From Candidatus Peregrinibacteria bacterium CG10_big_fil_rev_8_21_14_0_10_49_16 (lineage in GTDB: Bacteria; Patescibacteriota; Gracilibacteria; Peribacterales; Peribacteraceae), in the NCBI GenBank assembly GCA_002772605.1, contig PFDS01000027.1, positions 1 to 18,029 on the forward strand: DNA of 18,029 nt. Direction: 5' to 3'. The notes beneath the pieces were generated by a model. That model was not told where the DNA came from, made no database searches, and was given only the letters and a program-made list of their open reading frames with translations. The position numbers and the translations under genes were made by a program. Positions 1-6,314 of this stretch are shown in pieces. Within the stretch, counting starts at the first letter, position 1, and each line of letters begins with the position of its first letter.

Positions 1-1
1 A

Positions 2-610
2 GGAGAATTTGCCGTGGATGCAACGTGGCAGGAACTGCGCAGCGAACTCGTTGCTCTTCTTGAAGACGAACGGAAAGCAGAAGATCGTATTCGGCTGGCA
101 CTGCAGAGTCTCTGGGAAGCACAGAACGATGCGCTTGCCTGGACGGCACGATACGAAGGGTATCAGGAAGATCTCTTCCTCGCGTGGCCGGTAGAACCCA
201 GACTCGGTCTCTCTGCTATTTTTGGAGATGAGTCTTATGAAGCGCGGTTTGGTATTCCGCATACAGCCGTTGATATTCCGGTACAGCAAGGATCTCTTGT
301 GCGTGCAGCACGGAGTGGCTTTGTTCATCGTATTATTGACCAAGGGTTGGGTTTCAATAGCGTCACTCTTCTTCACGAAGGAGGAGTAGCGACTCTCTAT
401 GGTCATGTCACAGAATTCCTCGTTGAAGAAGGGCAACATGTGCGCGTCGGTGATCCCATTGCGCGTAGTGGAGGACGTCCCGGTACACCGGGCGCAGGTC
501 TTCTCTCTACGGGACCACATGTCCACTTCGAAGTGATCCTCGGCGGAGAGCACATCGATCCGTTGGAAGTACTGAGTCCGGTGGAGGAGTATTTCTTCGG
601 ACGGTTTTAA
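2..610 (+). CDS. M23 family murein metallopeptidase with N-terminal coiled coil (5' partial)
   Basis: Likely zinc endopeptidase cutting peptidoglycan cross-links, or an EnvC-like amidase activator, acting outside the membrane. Numbering from a GTG at 14, residues 1-50 are a charged, heptad-like helix (coiled coil) and 58-190 are the M23 fold. The zinc site looks intact: H83-x3-D87, the LYGH motif at 128-131 and H169-V-H171-F-E. The frame is open to the window edge with no stop, and homologues carry a signal peptide and a longer coiled coil, so the gene most likely begins upstream. The GTG at 14, with AGGAG at 1-5, is an alternative true start, but it would give a protein without an export signal. 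Because the metal ligands are all present, active hydrolase is favoured over a degenerate activator. It converges on the minus-strand RNA candidate that follows. Confidence 0.85.
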   Translation, partial: GEFAVDATWQELRSELVALLEDERKAEDRIRLALQSLWEAQNDALAWTARYEGYQEDLFLAWPVEPRLGLSAIFGDESYEARFGIPHTAVDIPVQQGSLVRAARSGFVHRIIDQGLGFNSVTLLHEGGVATLYGHVTEFLVEEGQHVRVGDPIARSGGRPGTPGAGLLSTGPHVHFEVILGGEHIDPLEVLSPVEEYFFGRF

Positions 611-620
611 CTAAAAGTAA

Positions 621-665
621 AAAATAAAAACGTCGCGAAGTGTGGCTTTGCCACACTGGAGCGAC
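621..665 (-). terminator. Intrinsic terminator of the minus-strand RNA
   Basis: Inner 8-bp stem AGTGTGGC/GCCACACT with a 3-nt loop (639-657), a small internal loop, and an outer GTCGC/GCGAC stem (632-636 with 661-665). On the minus strand it is followed by a T-rich tail of over ten bases (630-612). The plus strand lacks a T-run after the stem, so the terminator serves the minus strand. Confidence 0.8.
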
Positions 666-884
666 TCTTTACGAAGGAGGGCCTGCCTGCCGGCAGGCAG
701 GGGTTCGTGGGGGAACCTTGGTTCACCCACGAATAGTCCAAACGACCGTCGGTGCAGAGACGCTTGTCCCTTGGAAACCAAGGGGGTGACCTCATCTCCA
801 CACCACGGTGCGAAGCGATTCAGTCTCCCATAACAAGTGTTTAGAGAAGAAACGTACCTGCCCTAACGGGACGCCTAGACGAAT
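622..884 (-). ncRNA. Candidate structured non-coding RNA, about 260 nt
   Basis: No protein gene fits this gap. On the minus strand an extended -10 (TGCTATACT, 897-889) lies just past the pgeF stop, and a textbook terminator ends at 621. Between them are compact hairpins: CCC-TAAC-GGG (861-870), CCCTTGG-AAA-CCAAGGG (768-784), an 8-bp stem TTCGTGGG/CCCACGAA with an inner GAAC/GTTC stem (704-733), and the palindrome at 682-701. A longer-range bulged pairing, CGCUU with AAGCG and GAGA with UCUC, would enclose the middle of the RNA. I looked for conserved cores of RNase P RNA, tmRNA, SRP RNA and T-box leaders and found none. 6S RNA cannot be excluded from sequence alone. The alternative is a long structured 3' tail of the nnrD-pgeF transcript. 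Confidence 0.5.
682..701. repeat. 20-bp perfect palindrome CCTGCCTGCCGGCAGGCAGG
   Basis: A perfect 10+10 inverted repeat with no spacer, lying inside the RNA candidate. Translated in one frame it yields CLPAGRQ-like peptides, which are familiar as spurious peptides in many candidate-phylum genomes. It may be a dispersed palindrome that inserted into, or forms one hairpin of, the RNA. Confidence 0.7.
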
Positions 885-888
885 GAGC

Positions 889-897
889 AGTATAGCA
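889..897 (-). promoter_or_regulatory. Extended -10 promoter of the candidate RNA
   Basis: On the minus strand this reads TGCTATACT, a TGn extended -10 with five of six matches to TATAAT. It is identical to the element before the CNNM gene at 2397-2405. Predicted transcription start is near 880-884. No clear -35 is seen. Confidence 0.5.
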
Positions 898-904
898 CAT
901 GTCA

Positions 905-1606
905 TCAATCACGTAGTCTGGCTGCGAGGACGTTTGTGTGTCCTTCTTGTACCTTTTGCCTGTCACCGCCACGGTATGTCCAGTAGGTTTTGGGATGACA
1001 GCAGGTGCAGTCAGCATGACATTCAATGCGGTCTTGCTGTACACCAAGGTTGAGAAGTTGTTGATCTGCAATGCCGGCAAGATCAACGTATGTGCCCTTC
1101 CAAAAACTCTCATCAAATTCCCGGAGCAGATGATCCTCTTCACGATATTCCGCACAGCACTGTCGCATGGATGGACCAATGCAGACATAGGAATCTTGCG
1201 GATCAACATTCCATTCTTCTTTGAGCGTTTTGAAGAATGAGGGAATTGTACGAGCCACGAGCCCTTTCCATCCGACATGCATGAGGCCGATAACATTTTT
1301 CTCAGGGGCGTATACCAAAATCGGCTGACAGTCCGCAGTGCGAATTGAGAGAAGAAGATCCAGCGTATCTGTCAGCAGACCATCCGCGTCTGCGCCGCGT
1401 TCCATCGGTTCACGGGCAATAACCATCCGATCCCCGTGTATCTGGTGTAGTGATGCCGTCTTTGTACATCCTGTTGCCTTCTGCACATCCTGATCGTTCT
1501 GAATGTCATCCTCTTTCGTCAGCAAAAACACATCGAGAGTATTTTTGAATGCGCGGAGAAGAGGGAAGGGGTGGTGAGTCACCTGCGTAATCAGCGGTTC
1601 AGACAA
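905..1606 (-). CDS. pgeF: Peptidoglycan editing factor, laccase-domain (YfiH/DUF152) protein
   Basis: Member of the YfiH/PgeF family of copper/zinc-site proteins. The best supported role in the family is removing wrongly incorporated L-Ser from muropeptide precursors; purine-nucleoside and polyphenol oxidase activities are also reported for relatives. Landmarks are H57 in LHQIHGD, ADADG at 72-76, RTADC with C93, and H110 in MHVGWKG; the three metal ligands H57, C93 and H110 are all present, and GPS..QCC follows. The 233-residue length is slightly short because the N-terminal strands before QIHGD are compact. The start is TTG at 1606, since the next in-frame ATG would remove the first metal-binding region. 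It overlaps the nnrD stop by 16 bp. No Shine-Dalgarno is seen; TAAGAT lies 6 nt before the TTG. Confidence 0.85.
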   Translation of the reverse strand: MSEPLITQVTHHPFPLLRAFKNTLDVFLLTKEDDIQNDQDVQKATGCTKTASLHQIHGDRMVIAREPMERGADADGLLTDTLDLLLSIRTADCQPILVYAPEKNVIGLMHVGWKGLVARTIPSFFKTLKEEWNVDPQDSYVCIGPSMRQCCAEYREEDHLLREFDESFWKGTYVDLAGIADQQLLNLGVQQDRIECHADCTCCHPKTYWTYRGGDRQKVQEGHTNVLAARLRD

Positions 1607-2370
1607 TGAAGAATCTTAGGAATCATTTCAATGATTTCGACTGTTTTGTACGCGAACCCTTTGTCTTTCTGTAGCTTCTCCCCGCACGTCTTGATGACTT
1701 TTGCAGCGGTGACGCAGGCAGAGAATGGATCCACCTTCTGGGCGATGAGGCCACCAATCAGTCCTGCCAGTGCATCACCGGTACCGCCTTTCGTGAGGCC
1801 CGCATTGCCGCCTTTCACGGTTTCTGTTTTCCCGTCGGGTGCCACGGTGACATCCTCCGGACCTTTCAGAAGAACGAATGCGCCGGTCTCTTTTGCAAGT
1901 AGTTCTGCGTCAAGTGTATCCATGAGACGCTCGAGTTCTCCGCGATGCGGTGTGAGAATGACGGGATAGTCATGAGACAGATTCCCGAGAATATCCTGCT
2001 GCAACACTCCTGCATCGAGTACGAGTGCGCAGGGAGCGCTGTGGATGATGTGTTGCAGCCCCATCCCGTCTTCCGGTTCAAGTCCGGGTCCTATAACACA
2101 GACATCGATGTTTTCCAGGAAGCTGACCATGCGTTTTGCATCATCTATAGTTGGGTACTTGCCATCAAATGTCTGCACGATGAATCCATAGGATGCGGAT
2201 TTGGTGACATCTTCGTGACAGGTTGGAACGATGGGATAGACGAGGTCGACCCCGCTTGCTTCTGCGCTGAGTGCCGCGAGTATCGGTGCGCCGTGAAAGC
2301 GGCGGCTTCCTCCGAGAATGGCAACGCGGCCGTTATCGCCTTTGTGGGATCTGGGATCTCGTTGGAGCAT
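1591..2370 (-). CDS. nnrD: ADP-dependent (S)-NAD(P)H-hydrate dehydratase, YjeF C-terminal domain
   Basis: Repairs damaged hydrated NADH/NADPH by ADP-driven dehydration, in the cytoplasm. This ribokinase-like fold of 259 residues shows HKGDNGRVAILGGS near the N-terminus (residues 9-22), a TPHRGELERL segment for substrate/nucleotide binding, and NAGLTKGGTGDALAG with catalytic D199. The frame is open far upstream, but that extension is the antisense of the CNNM gene; the conserved fold begins right after ATG 2370, which is 6 nt after TGGTATCAT. The N-terminal epimerase (NnrE) half found in fused YjeF proteins is absent here, and no epimerase gene lies nearby. It is followed directly by pgeF in the same operon. 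No Shine-Dalgarno sequence is visible. Confidence 0.88.
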   Translation of the reverse strand: MLQRDPRSHKGDNGRVAILGGSRRFHGAPILAALSAEASGVDLVYPIVPTCHEDVTKSASYGFIVQTFDGKYPTIDDAKRMVSFLENIDVCVIGPGLEPEDGMGLQHIIHSAPCALVLDAGVLQQDILGNLSHDYPVILTPHRGELERLMDTLDAELLAKETGAFVLLKGPEDVTVAPDGKTETVKGGNAGLTKGGTGDALAGLIGGLIAQKVDPFSACVTAAKVIKTCGEKLQKDKGFAYKTVEIIEMIPKILHCLNR

Positions 2371-2376
2371 AGTGGC

Positions 2377-2385
2377 ATGATACCA
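2377..2385 (-). promoter_or_regulatory. Extended -10 of nnrD, 6 nt before ATG (leaderless)
   Basis: The minus strand reads TGGTATCAT, then six bases, then ATG at 2370. The expected transcription start falls on the start codon. Confidence 0.5.
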
Positions 2386-2396
2386 TGAACGAAGTG

Positions 2397-2405
2397 TGCT
2401 ATACT
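2397..2405 (+). promoter_or_regulatory. Extended -10 of the CNNM/CBS gene
   Basis: TGCTATACT ends 10 nt before ATG 2416, giving a predicted 5' leader of only a few nucleotides. It is divergent from, and almost adjacent to, the nnrD promoter, so the 45-bp gap holds two back-to-back promoters. Confidence 0.55.
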
Positions 2406-2415
2406 CGCTTCTCCA

Positions 2416-3381
2416 ATGGCCCTTCTTCTCATAACTGTCTTCCTCGTCCTTCTCCTTTCGGGGTTCTTTTCGGGCGCGGAAGCGGCATTGGTGAGCATAA
2501 CACCGGCGGAAGTGGGACTGCTTTTGGAGAAGAAACGTTGCGGCGCACACATTCTTGATCGCTTGAAAGCGAAGATAGGGAGAACAATCATTGCTGTTGT
2601 GATTCTCAATAACGTCGTAAACATTGTTGGTTCCATTATTGTAGGGCAGATGGTGGTTGTCCTCTATGGAAGTACATTTCTTGCAGTGACAACAACAGTA
2701 CTCACGTTTGGTGTTATTCTCTTTTCCGAAATTGTTCCGAAGACCTTGGGAATGCATTACGCTTTTCAGGCAGCGCCACTGGTGGCACTGGGGTTATATC
2801 CTTGGACGGTCCTTCTCAAGCCTTTGGTTGTCATATTTGAGTGGGTCACCAATCTGCTTCAGCATGGAGAGAGGCACATTGGCACCGAAGAACAAATCCG
2901 CTCATTGACACGGTTGGGCCACCATGCCGGATACATTGAAGGAGATGAGCATTCCCTCATTCATCGTGTATTTATCCTCAATGATAAAACTGCAACTGAT
3001 GTTATGACACCACTAGAGAAGATCATTGCTATTCAACGGAGTGTCACGGTGAAGAAGGCAGCGGAAAAAATGAGTGTAAGCGAGTATTCAAGGTACCCTG
3101 TCTATAGTGCATCCATTCACGATGCTAAAGCCATTGTGATCAGTCATGATATCCTCCGTGGGCTAGAAGAGGGAGACTGGGATCGGCCGCTTGCAGACTT
3201 TGAGCGAGCAGCGCTTATCGTGTCGGCCGGTGAACTCTGTGATGAACTCCTGGTTCGTTTTCGTGATGCGCATGCCCACTTGGCACTTGTTCAGGAGAAT
3301 GGGAAAACAGTTGGGCTGGTCACACTGGAAGATGTCCTTGAAGAGTTGGTTGGAGAAATTGAGGATGAACGAGATCAGTGA
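2416..3381 (+). CDS. CNNM (DUF21) / CBS-pair membrane protein, hemolysin C/CorB-like
   Basis: Probable inner-membrane divalent-cation (Mg/Co) transporter or export regulator. The first 150 or so residues are the DUF21 transmembrane domain, with hydrophobic segments near 2-24, 57-82, 86-108 and 118-142 and the family signature LFSEIVPKTLG around residue 103. A CBS pair follows, with DVMTPLEKI near 195, SRYPVY near 225, and the hallmark GLVTLEDVLEELVGEIEDE at the C-terminus. The protein stops right after it: the CorC_HlyC domain that usually caps longer members is missing, so this is the short form. The ATG at 2416 fits the start of the first membrane helix and lies just after a -10 element. 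Its stop overlaps the end of the convergent glycosyltransferase gene by 7 bp. Confidence 0.88.
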   Translation: MALLLITVFLVLLLSGFFSGAEAALVSITPAEVGLLLEKKRCGAHILDRLKAKIGRTIIAVVILNNVVNIVGSIIVGQMVVVLYGSTFLAVTTTVLTFGVILFSEIVPKTLGMHYAFQAAPLVALGLYPWTVLLKPLVVIFEWVTNLLQHGERHIGTEEQIRSLTRLGHHAGYIEGDEHSLIHRVFILNDKTATDVMTPLEKIIAIQRSVTVKKAAEKMSVSEYSRYPVYSASIHDAKAIVISHDILRGLEEGDWDRPLADFERAALIVSAGELCDELLVRFRDAHAHLALVQENGKTVGLVTLEDVLEELVGEIEDERDQ

Positions 3382-4550
3382 GATGTGCATTGTGTGTGCA
3401 CAAAATTTCTCATGTGTTGTCGAAAACGTTCCTGAGAAAACTGACGTGCATGGTTGCGGATGTACTGACGGTCCCAGTCCATTGTCTGAAATGTCTCCAG
3501 TGCTGTAGTGAGACTCGCAGCAGTTTGTGTTGTAAAGAACAAACCGGTTTTTCCTTCCTCTATCGTGTCGAGTGCTCCGCCTTTGCCGTAGGCGATGACA
3601 GGCGTGCCGCAGGCTTGTGCTTCAAGCGGAACAATGCCGGCATCTTCGTGTGCAGGAAAGAGAAATGCTTTTGCTTCGGCGTAGAGCGTTGGCAACTCCT
3701 CTTCAGGAACGCGGCCGAGAAACGTGACGGATTTTCCCGCCATGTGCTGAAGTCGATGATGATCCTGTCCTTCCCCTGCAATGACGAGAGGAATACCGGT
3801 TGCATTTGCCACGTCAATGAGTAAGTCGAGGCGCTTGTATGGGACCAGACGTCCGACACTCAGGAAATAGTCTTTCGACGATTGTATTGGGGGCGCAAAG
3901 AAGCGATCATGCACAGGTGGGGGGATCACTGTGCTTTCTCGCGCATAGATGCGCATAATGCGCTCCTGCGTTGTCGAGGAATTGGCAATGAATGCATCGG
4001 TGCGTCGACTGCTGGTCATATCCCAACGTCGCAGCTTCTTCAAGCGTTGTTTTATTGGCTTTCGTAACATGCTGGGAATATGAAAGTCATCAAGGTACTC
4101 ATCTTCCATTTCCCATGCATACCGCGCAGGAGTATGACAGTAGCAGATATGGAAAGCATGTGGTGGAGGAATGATGCCTTTGGCAACAGCGTGAGAAGAA
4201 CTGATAATCAGATCGAAGCTTCTCAGGTCAATGTCTTCAATGGCTCTTGGCATGGCAAAAAGGAGAAGTTGATGTCTACCGAGTATCCTGTACAGGATCT
4301 GTAACTTGCTGACATGAGCGTGTCGTACGGAGAATTGTTGCAGCACGCGTTCATCTGCAACCGTGGTGTAGAGAACGGCATCTGGCCAGAGTGTGCAGAG
4401 TTCCTGAAGAACGCGTTCCGTGCCGCCGAGAGTAGTAAGCCAATCTGCAATGATAGCTGTGCGTATGGCAGAAGTGTAACATTTCTTTTGTGCCCATTCG
4501 TCCTCCCCGTCCTCTTCCGGCCAAATTTCGCCGCCGTGTGCATCCTGCAT
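3375..4550 (-). CDS. Glycosyltransferase family 4 (GT-B fold)
   Basis: Retaining GT-B glycosyltransferase, probably adding a sugar from a nucleotide donor to a lipid-linked or surface glycan at the cytoplasmic membrane. It shows ADWLTTLGGTERVL (the usual N-terminal loop that begins such proteins), YCHTPARYAWE typical of WbaZ-like enzymes, SVGRLVPYKRLDLLI, and the donor-site E-x7-E motif EDAGIVPLE with ACGTPVIAYGKGG (about 3585-3650). ATG 4550 is the nearest canonical start, but it adds 28 acidic residues encoded antisense to the ftsQ start. Family N-termini normally begin about two residues before the AIIADW segment, which here is an ATA codon at 4466, 6 nt after the -10-like TGTTACACT. No ATG, GTG or TTG lies in frame between them. 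The true start is therefore uncertain; the family call is not. Confidence 0.85.
   Translation of the reverse strand: MQDAHGGEIWPEEDGEDEWAQKKCYTSAIRTAIIADWLTTLGGTERVLQELCTLWPDAVLYTTVADERVLQQFSVRHAHVSKLQILYRILGRHQLLLFAMPRAIEDIDLRSFDLIISSSHAVAKGIIPPPHAFHICYCHTPARYAWEMEDEYLDDFHIPSMLRKPIKQRLKKLRRWDMTSSRRTDAFIANSSTTQERIMRIYARESTVIPPPVHDRFFAPPIQSSKDYFLSVGRLVPYKRLDLLIDVANATGIPLVIAGEGQDHHRLQHMAGKSVTFLGRVPEEELPTLYAEAKAFLFPAHEDAGIVPLEAQACGTPVIAYGKGGALDTIEEGKTGLFFTTQTAASLTTALETFQTMDWDRQYIRNHARQFSQERFRQHMRNFVHTQCTSH
4473..4481 (-). promoter_or_regulatory. -10-like element of the glycosyltransferase gene, overlapping the ftsQ promoter
   Basis: The minus strand reads TGTTACACT. Six bases later comes ATA at 4466, the codon where family alignment would place the start. 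On the plus strand the same bases contain TAACAT (4477-4482), 7 nt before the ftsQ GTG. The two divergent genes would thus share one near-palindromic core. Confidence 0.4.
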
Positions 4551-5413
4551 ACCGAAAATTCGCAAAAAGACGTCGTAGAAATGTATGGAGTAAATGGCGT
4601 TCTTCTTGGGAACGCTTTACCCGTCAACTGCGTCGCACATGCGCATCGATGAAGGTGGTCTTGTTTCTGTTTCTTGGGGGACTTGTTGTAGTGGGGGTGT
4701 TTGGCATCATGTACACGTTACTGTTTTCGCCATTTACCCAAATTCAGGAAATTCGTGTGAAGAGAACGGATCCGCGTATCGATATTGAAGTTGTACAGGT
4801 AGCCCTTGCGCCGCTCTTTGGTACGCATATCACATTGTTGCAGGAACAGGATGTGTTCGACCTCTTACAGAGTGCTGTGCCTGATTTGAGCAGCGTGCAC
4901 ATTAGCAAACACTATCCTTCATATGTCAGTGTCCAGTTGGAGTTAGAGCCGCTTGTTGCACAGATACATACTCTTGAAGAGGATGGTAAAGAAAGTACAC
5001 CAGCCGAGGGGACGGGTGCTGTACTACGTGGGTACATCACGGAAAAAGGGACATATGCTGAGTACGTCACTTTGCAGGTGAAGGACCATGCTGCATTGCC
5101 ATATATTGCTGTAACGGACTGGGGTGTACGTCCCCAGCCAGGCACACAGCTCGTGCGACCGGCGTTCCTTGAGCGCCTGTGGAAAGCGGAGGAGTTGCTG
5201 GAGGAACAATTTGGCCAGAAAACGGAGCAGAGAATTCTCTTTTTGCGTGCAAGGGAGTTTCATCTTGATGTAGGGCCCATGGTATGGTTCGACGATCGTG
5301 GTGCTCTCGAGGAGCAGTTAAAACGGTATCAGGTATTCTTACAGTCAGTTTCCTTAGAACAGGTACAAGAGTATATCGACCTGAGGTTATCTGACCGGGT
5401 GGTATACAAATGA
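4490..5413 (+). CDS. ftsQ: Cell division protein FtsQ (POTRA domain)
   Basis: Bitopic divisome protein that links cytoplasmic and periplasmic division factors. Residues 1-53 form an unusually long, very basic cytoplasmic tail (RRR and KRRRR runs), one transmembrane helix spans about 55-79, and a POTRA domain follows (IQEIRV...ISKHYPSYVSVQLELEPLVAQI, about 86-162), then an FtsQ-type beta domain to residue 307. The start is GTG at 4490, 7 nt after TAACAT; the ATG at 4649 would start just before the helix and is an alternative that loses the basic tail. The usual FtsQ neighbours ftsA/ftsZ or mur genes are not here; a D-Ala-D-Ala carboxypeptidase gene follows at 22 bp. The gene ends in tandem TGATGA stops. 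Confidence 0.85.
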   Translation: MPIRPPRPLPAKFRRRVHPAYRKFAKRRRRNVWSKWRSSWERFTRQLRRTCASMKVVLFLFLGGLVVVGVFGIMYTLLFSPFTQIQEIRVKRTDPRIDIEVVQVALAPLFGTHITLLQEQDVFDLLQSAVPDLSSVHISKHYPSYVSVQLELEPLVAQIHTLEEDGKESTPAEGTGAVLRGYITEKGTYAEYVTLQVKDHAALPYIAVTDWGVRPQPGTQLVRPAFLERLWKAEELLEEQFGQKTEQRILFLRAREFHLDVGPMVWFDDRGALEEQLKRYQVFLQSVSLEQVQEYIDLRLSDRVVYK

Positions 5414-5422
5414 TGACGAAGA

Positions 5423-5428
5423 TATACT
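5423..5428 (+). promoter_or_regulatory. -10 element TATACT, 7 nt before the carboxypeptidase ATG
   Basis: TATACT is followed by seven bases and then ATG 5436, in the short ftsQ-dacA gap. Predicted transcription begins at the start codon. Confidence 0.5.
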
Positions 5429-5435
5429 CGTTTGC

Positions 5436-6311
5436 ATGTACAACTCACTGTTTGCGGCTCTCTTCATGGGAGTGATTCCCGTTGGAGGTGTGCAGGGCCC
5501 TGTGCAGCCTACACTGGCGGCGATGTTGAGCATTGCGCCTCCTTCCGTGGAGGAACGTTTTCGTGATGAAGAAGTGCTGCGGACGCTACGCGAACAGATA
5601 TCGGCGTCCGGGGTTCTCATCGTTGATGCGGAGAGTGGACAGGACTTGTACGCGTTATCATCTCGGGAGGAACGTCCGATGGCGAGTTTGACAAAACTCA
5701 TGACAGCCTTGTTGATTGCGGAGCACCACGATATGGATGAATGGGTAACCGTGCCGCAGGCGGCGGCGACTGTTCCTGGGGAGGTGGCGTATCTGCCACC
5801 GGGAGAAGAATTTACGGTGGGTGATTTGCTGTCGGCACTGCTCATCGGCTCCGCAAATGATGCTGCGGTCACATTGGCCGTCTACCACAGTGGAACAATT
5901 TCCGCTTTTGTGGAAGAAATGAATCAACGTGCGCGCGAGCTTGGGTTAACACAAACCGCATTCGAGAATCCTGTCGGATTCGACGCCGTTCATCAGTACT
6001 CCACACCAAAAGATTTAGCATGGCTTTCCATGTTTGTTCTGAAGAACGCACATATAAAAAAGCGTATGGCGATGCGAGGAGTGCGTATGTACAGCAGATC
6101 TGACAAGGAGTTCTACGTGACACATACGCATGCGCTTCTGCATGCGGACACAGCTGTGCTAGCCGGGAAAACCGGTACAACTGATGCGGCAAAACAATGC
6201 CTGTTATCTCTTGTGGAAGCGGGAAATAACAAACGGTATCTTGTACTTCTCTTGCATTCCGGTGACCGATACGCTGATATGCGTACCATTCTTCGTTTTT
6301 TTGCGTTGTAA
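5436..6311 (+). CDS. dacA: D-alanyl-D-alanine carboxypeptidase (PBP5/6, S11 family)
   Basis: Serine DD-carboxypeptidase that trims the terminal D-Ala from peptidoglycan stems outside the membrane. All three active-site motifs are present: S84-L-T-K87, S139-A-N141 and K245-T-G247. The length (291 residues) is that of the bare transpeptidase-fold domain: the C-terminal beta domain and amphipathic anchor of E. coli PBP5 are missing. The N-terminus is hydrophobic (LFAALFMGVIPVGG) and could serve as a signal peptide or weak anchor, although it lacks the usual basic N-region. It sits 22 bp after ftsQ and 3 bp before the LysM-M23 gene, so it is part of an envelope cluster. Confidence 0.88.
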   Translation: MYNSLFAALFMGVIPVGGVQGPVQPTLAAMLSIAPPSVEERFRDEEVLRTLREQISASGVLIVDAESGQDLYALSSREERPMASLTKLMTALLIAEHHDMDEWVTVPQAAATVPGEVAYLPPGEEFTVGDLLSALLIGSANDAAVTLAVYHSGTISAFVEEMNQRARELGLTQTAFENPVGFDAVHQYSTPKDLAWLSMFVLKNAHIKKRMAMRGVRMYSRSDKEFYVTHTHALLHADTAVLAGKTGTTDAAKQCLLSLVEAGNNKRYLVLLLHSGDRYADMRTILRFFAL

Positions 6312-6314
6312 TTC

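Noticed and set aside
607..801. Minus-strand ORF of 64 codons in the M23-pgeF gap
   Set aside because: It runs through the palindrome and hairpins of the RNA candidate, contains the CLPAGR-type spurious peptide, and has no protein-like composition.
622..884. Assignment of the gap as RNase P RNA, tmRNA or SRP RNA
   Set aside because: No GAGGAAAGUCC/ACAGAAA cores, no tRNA-like T-arm or CCA end, no SRP GGAAGCAG loop on either strand.
2371..2757. Long N-terminal extension of nnrD
   Set aside because: The extra 129 residues are the antisense of the CNNM gene, are rich in Cys/His/Asn without family similarity, and the conserved fold starts at ATG 2370.
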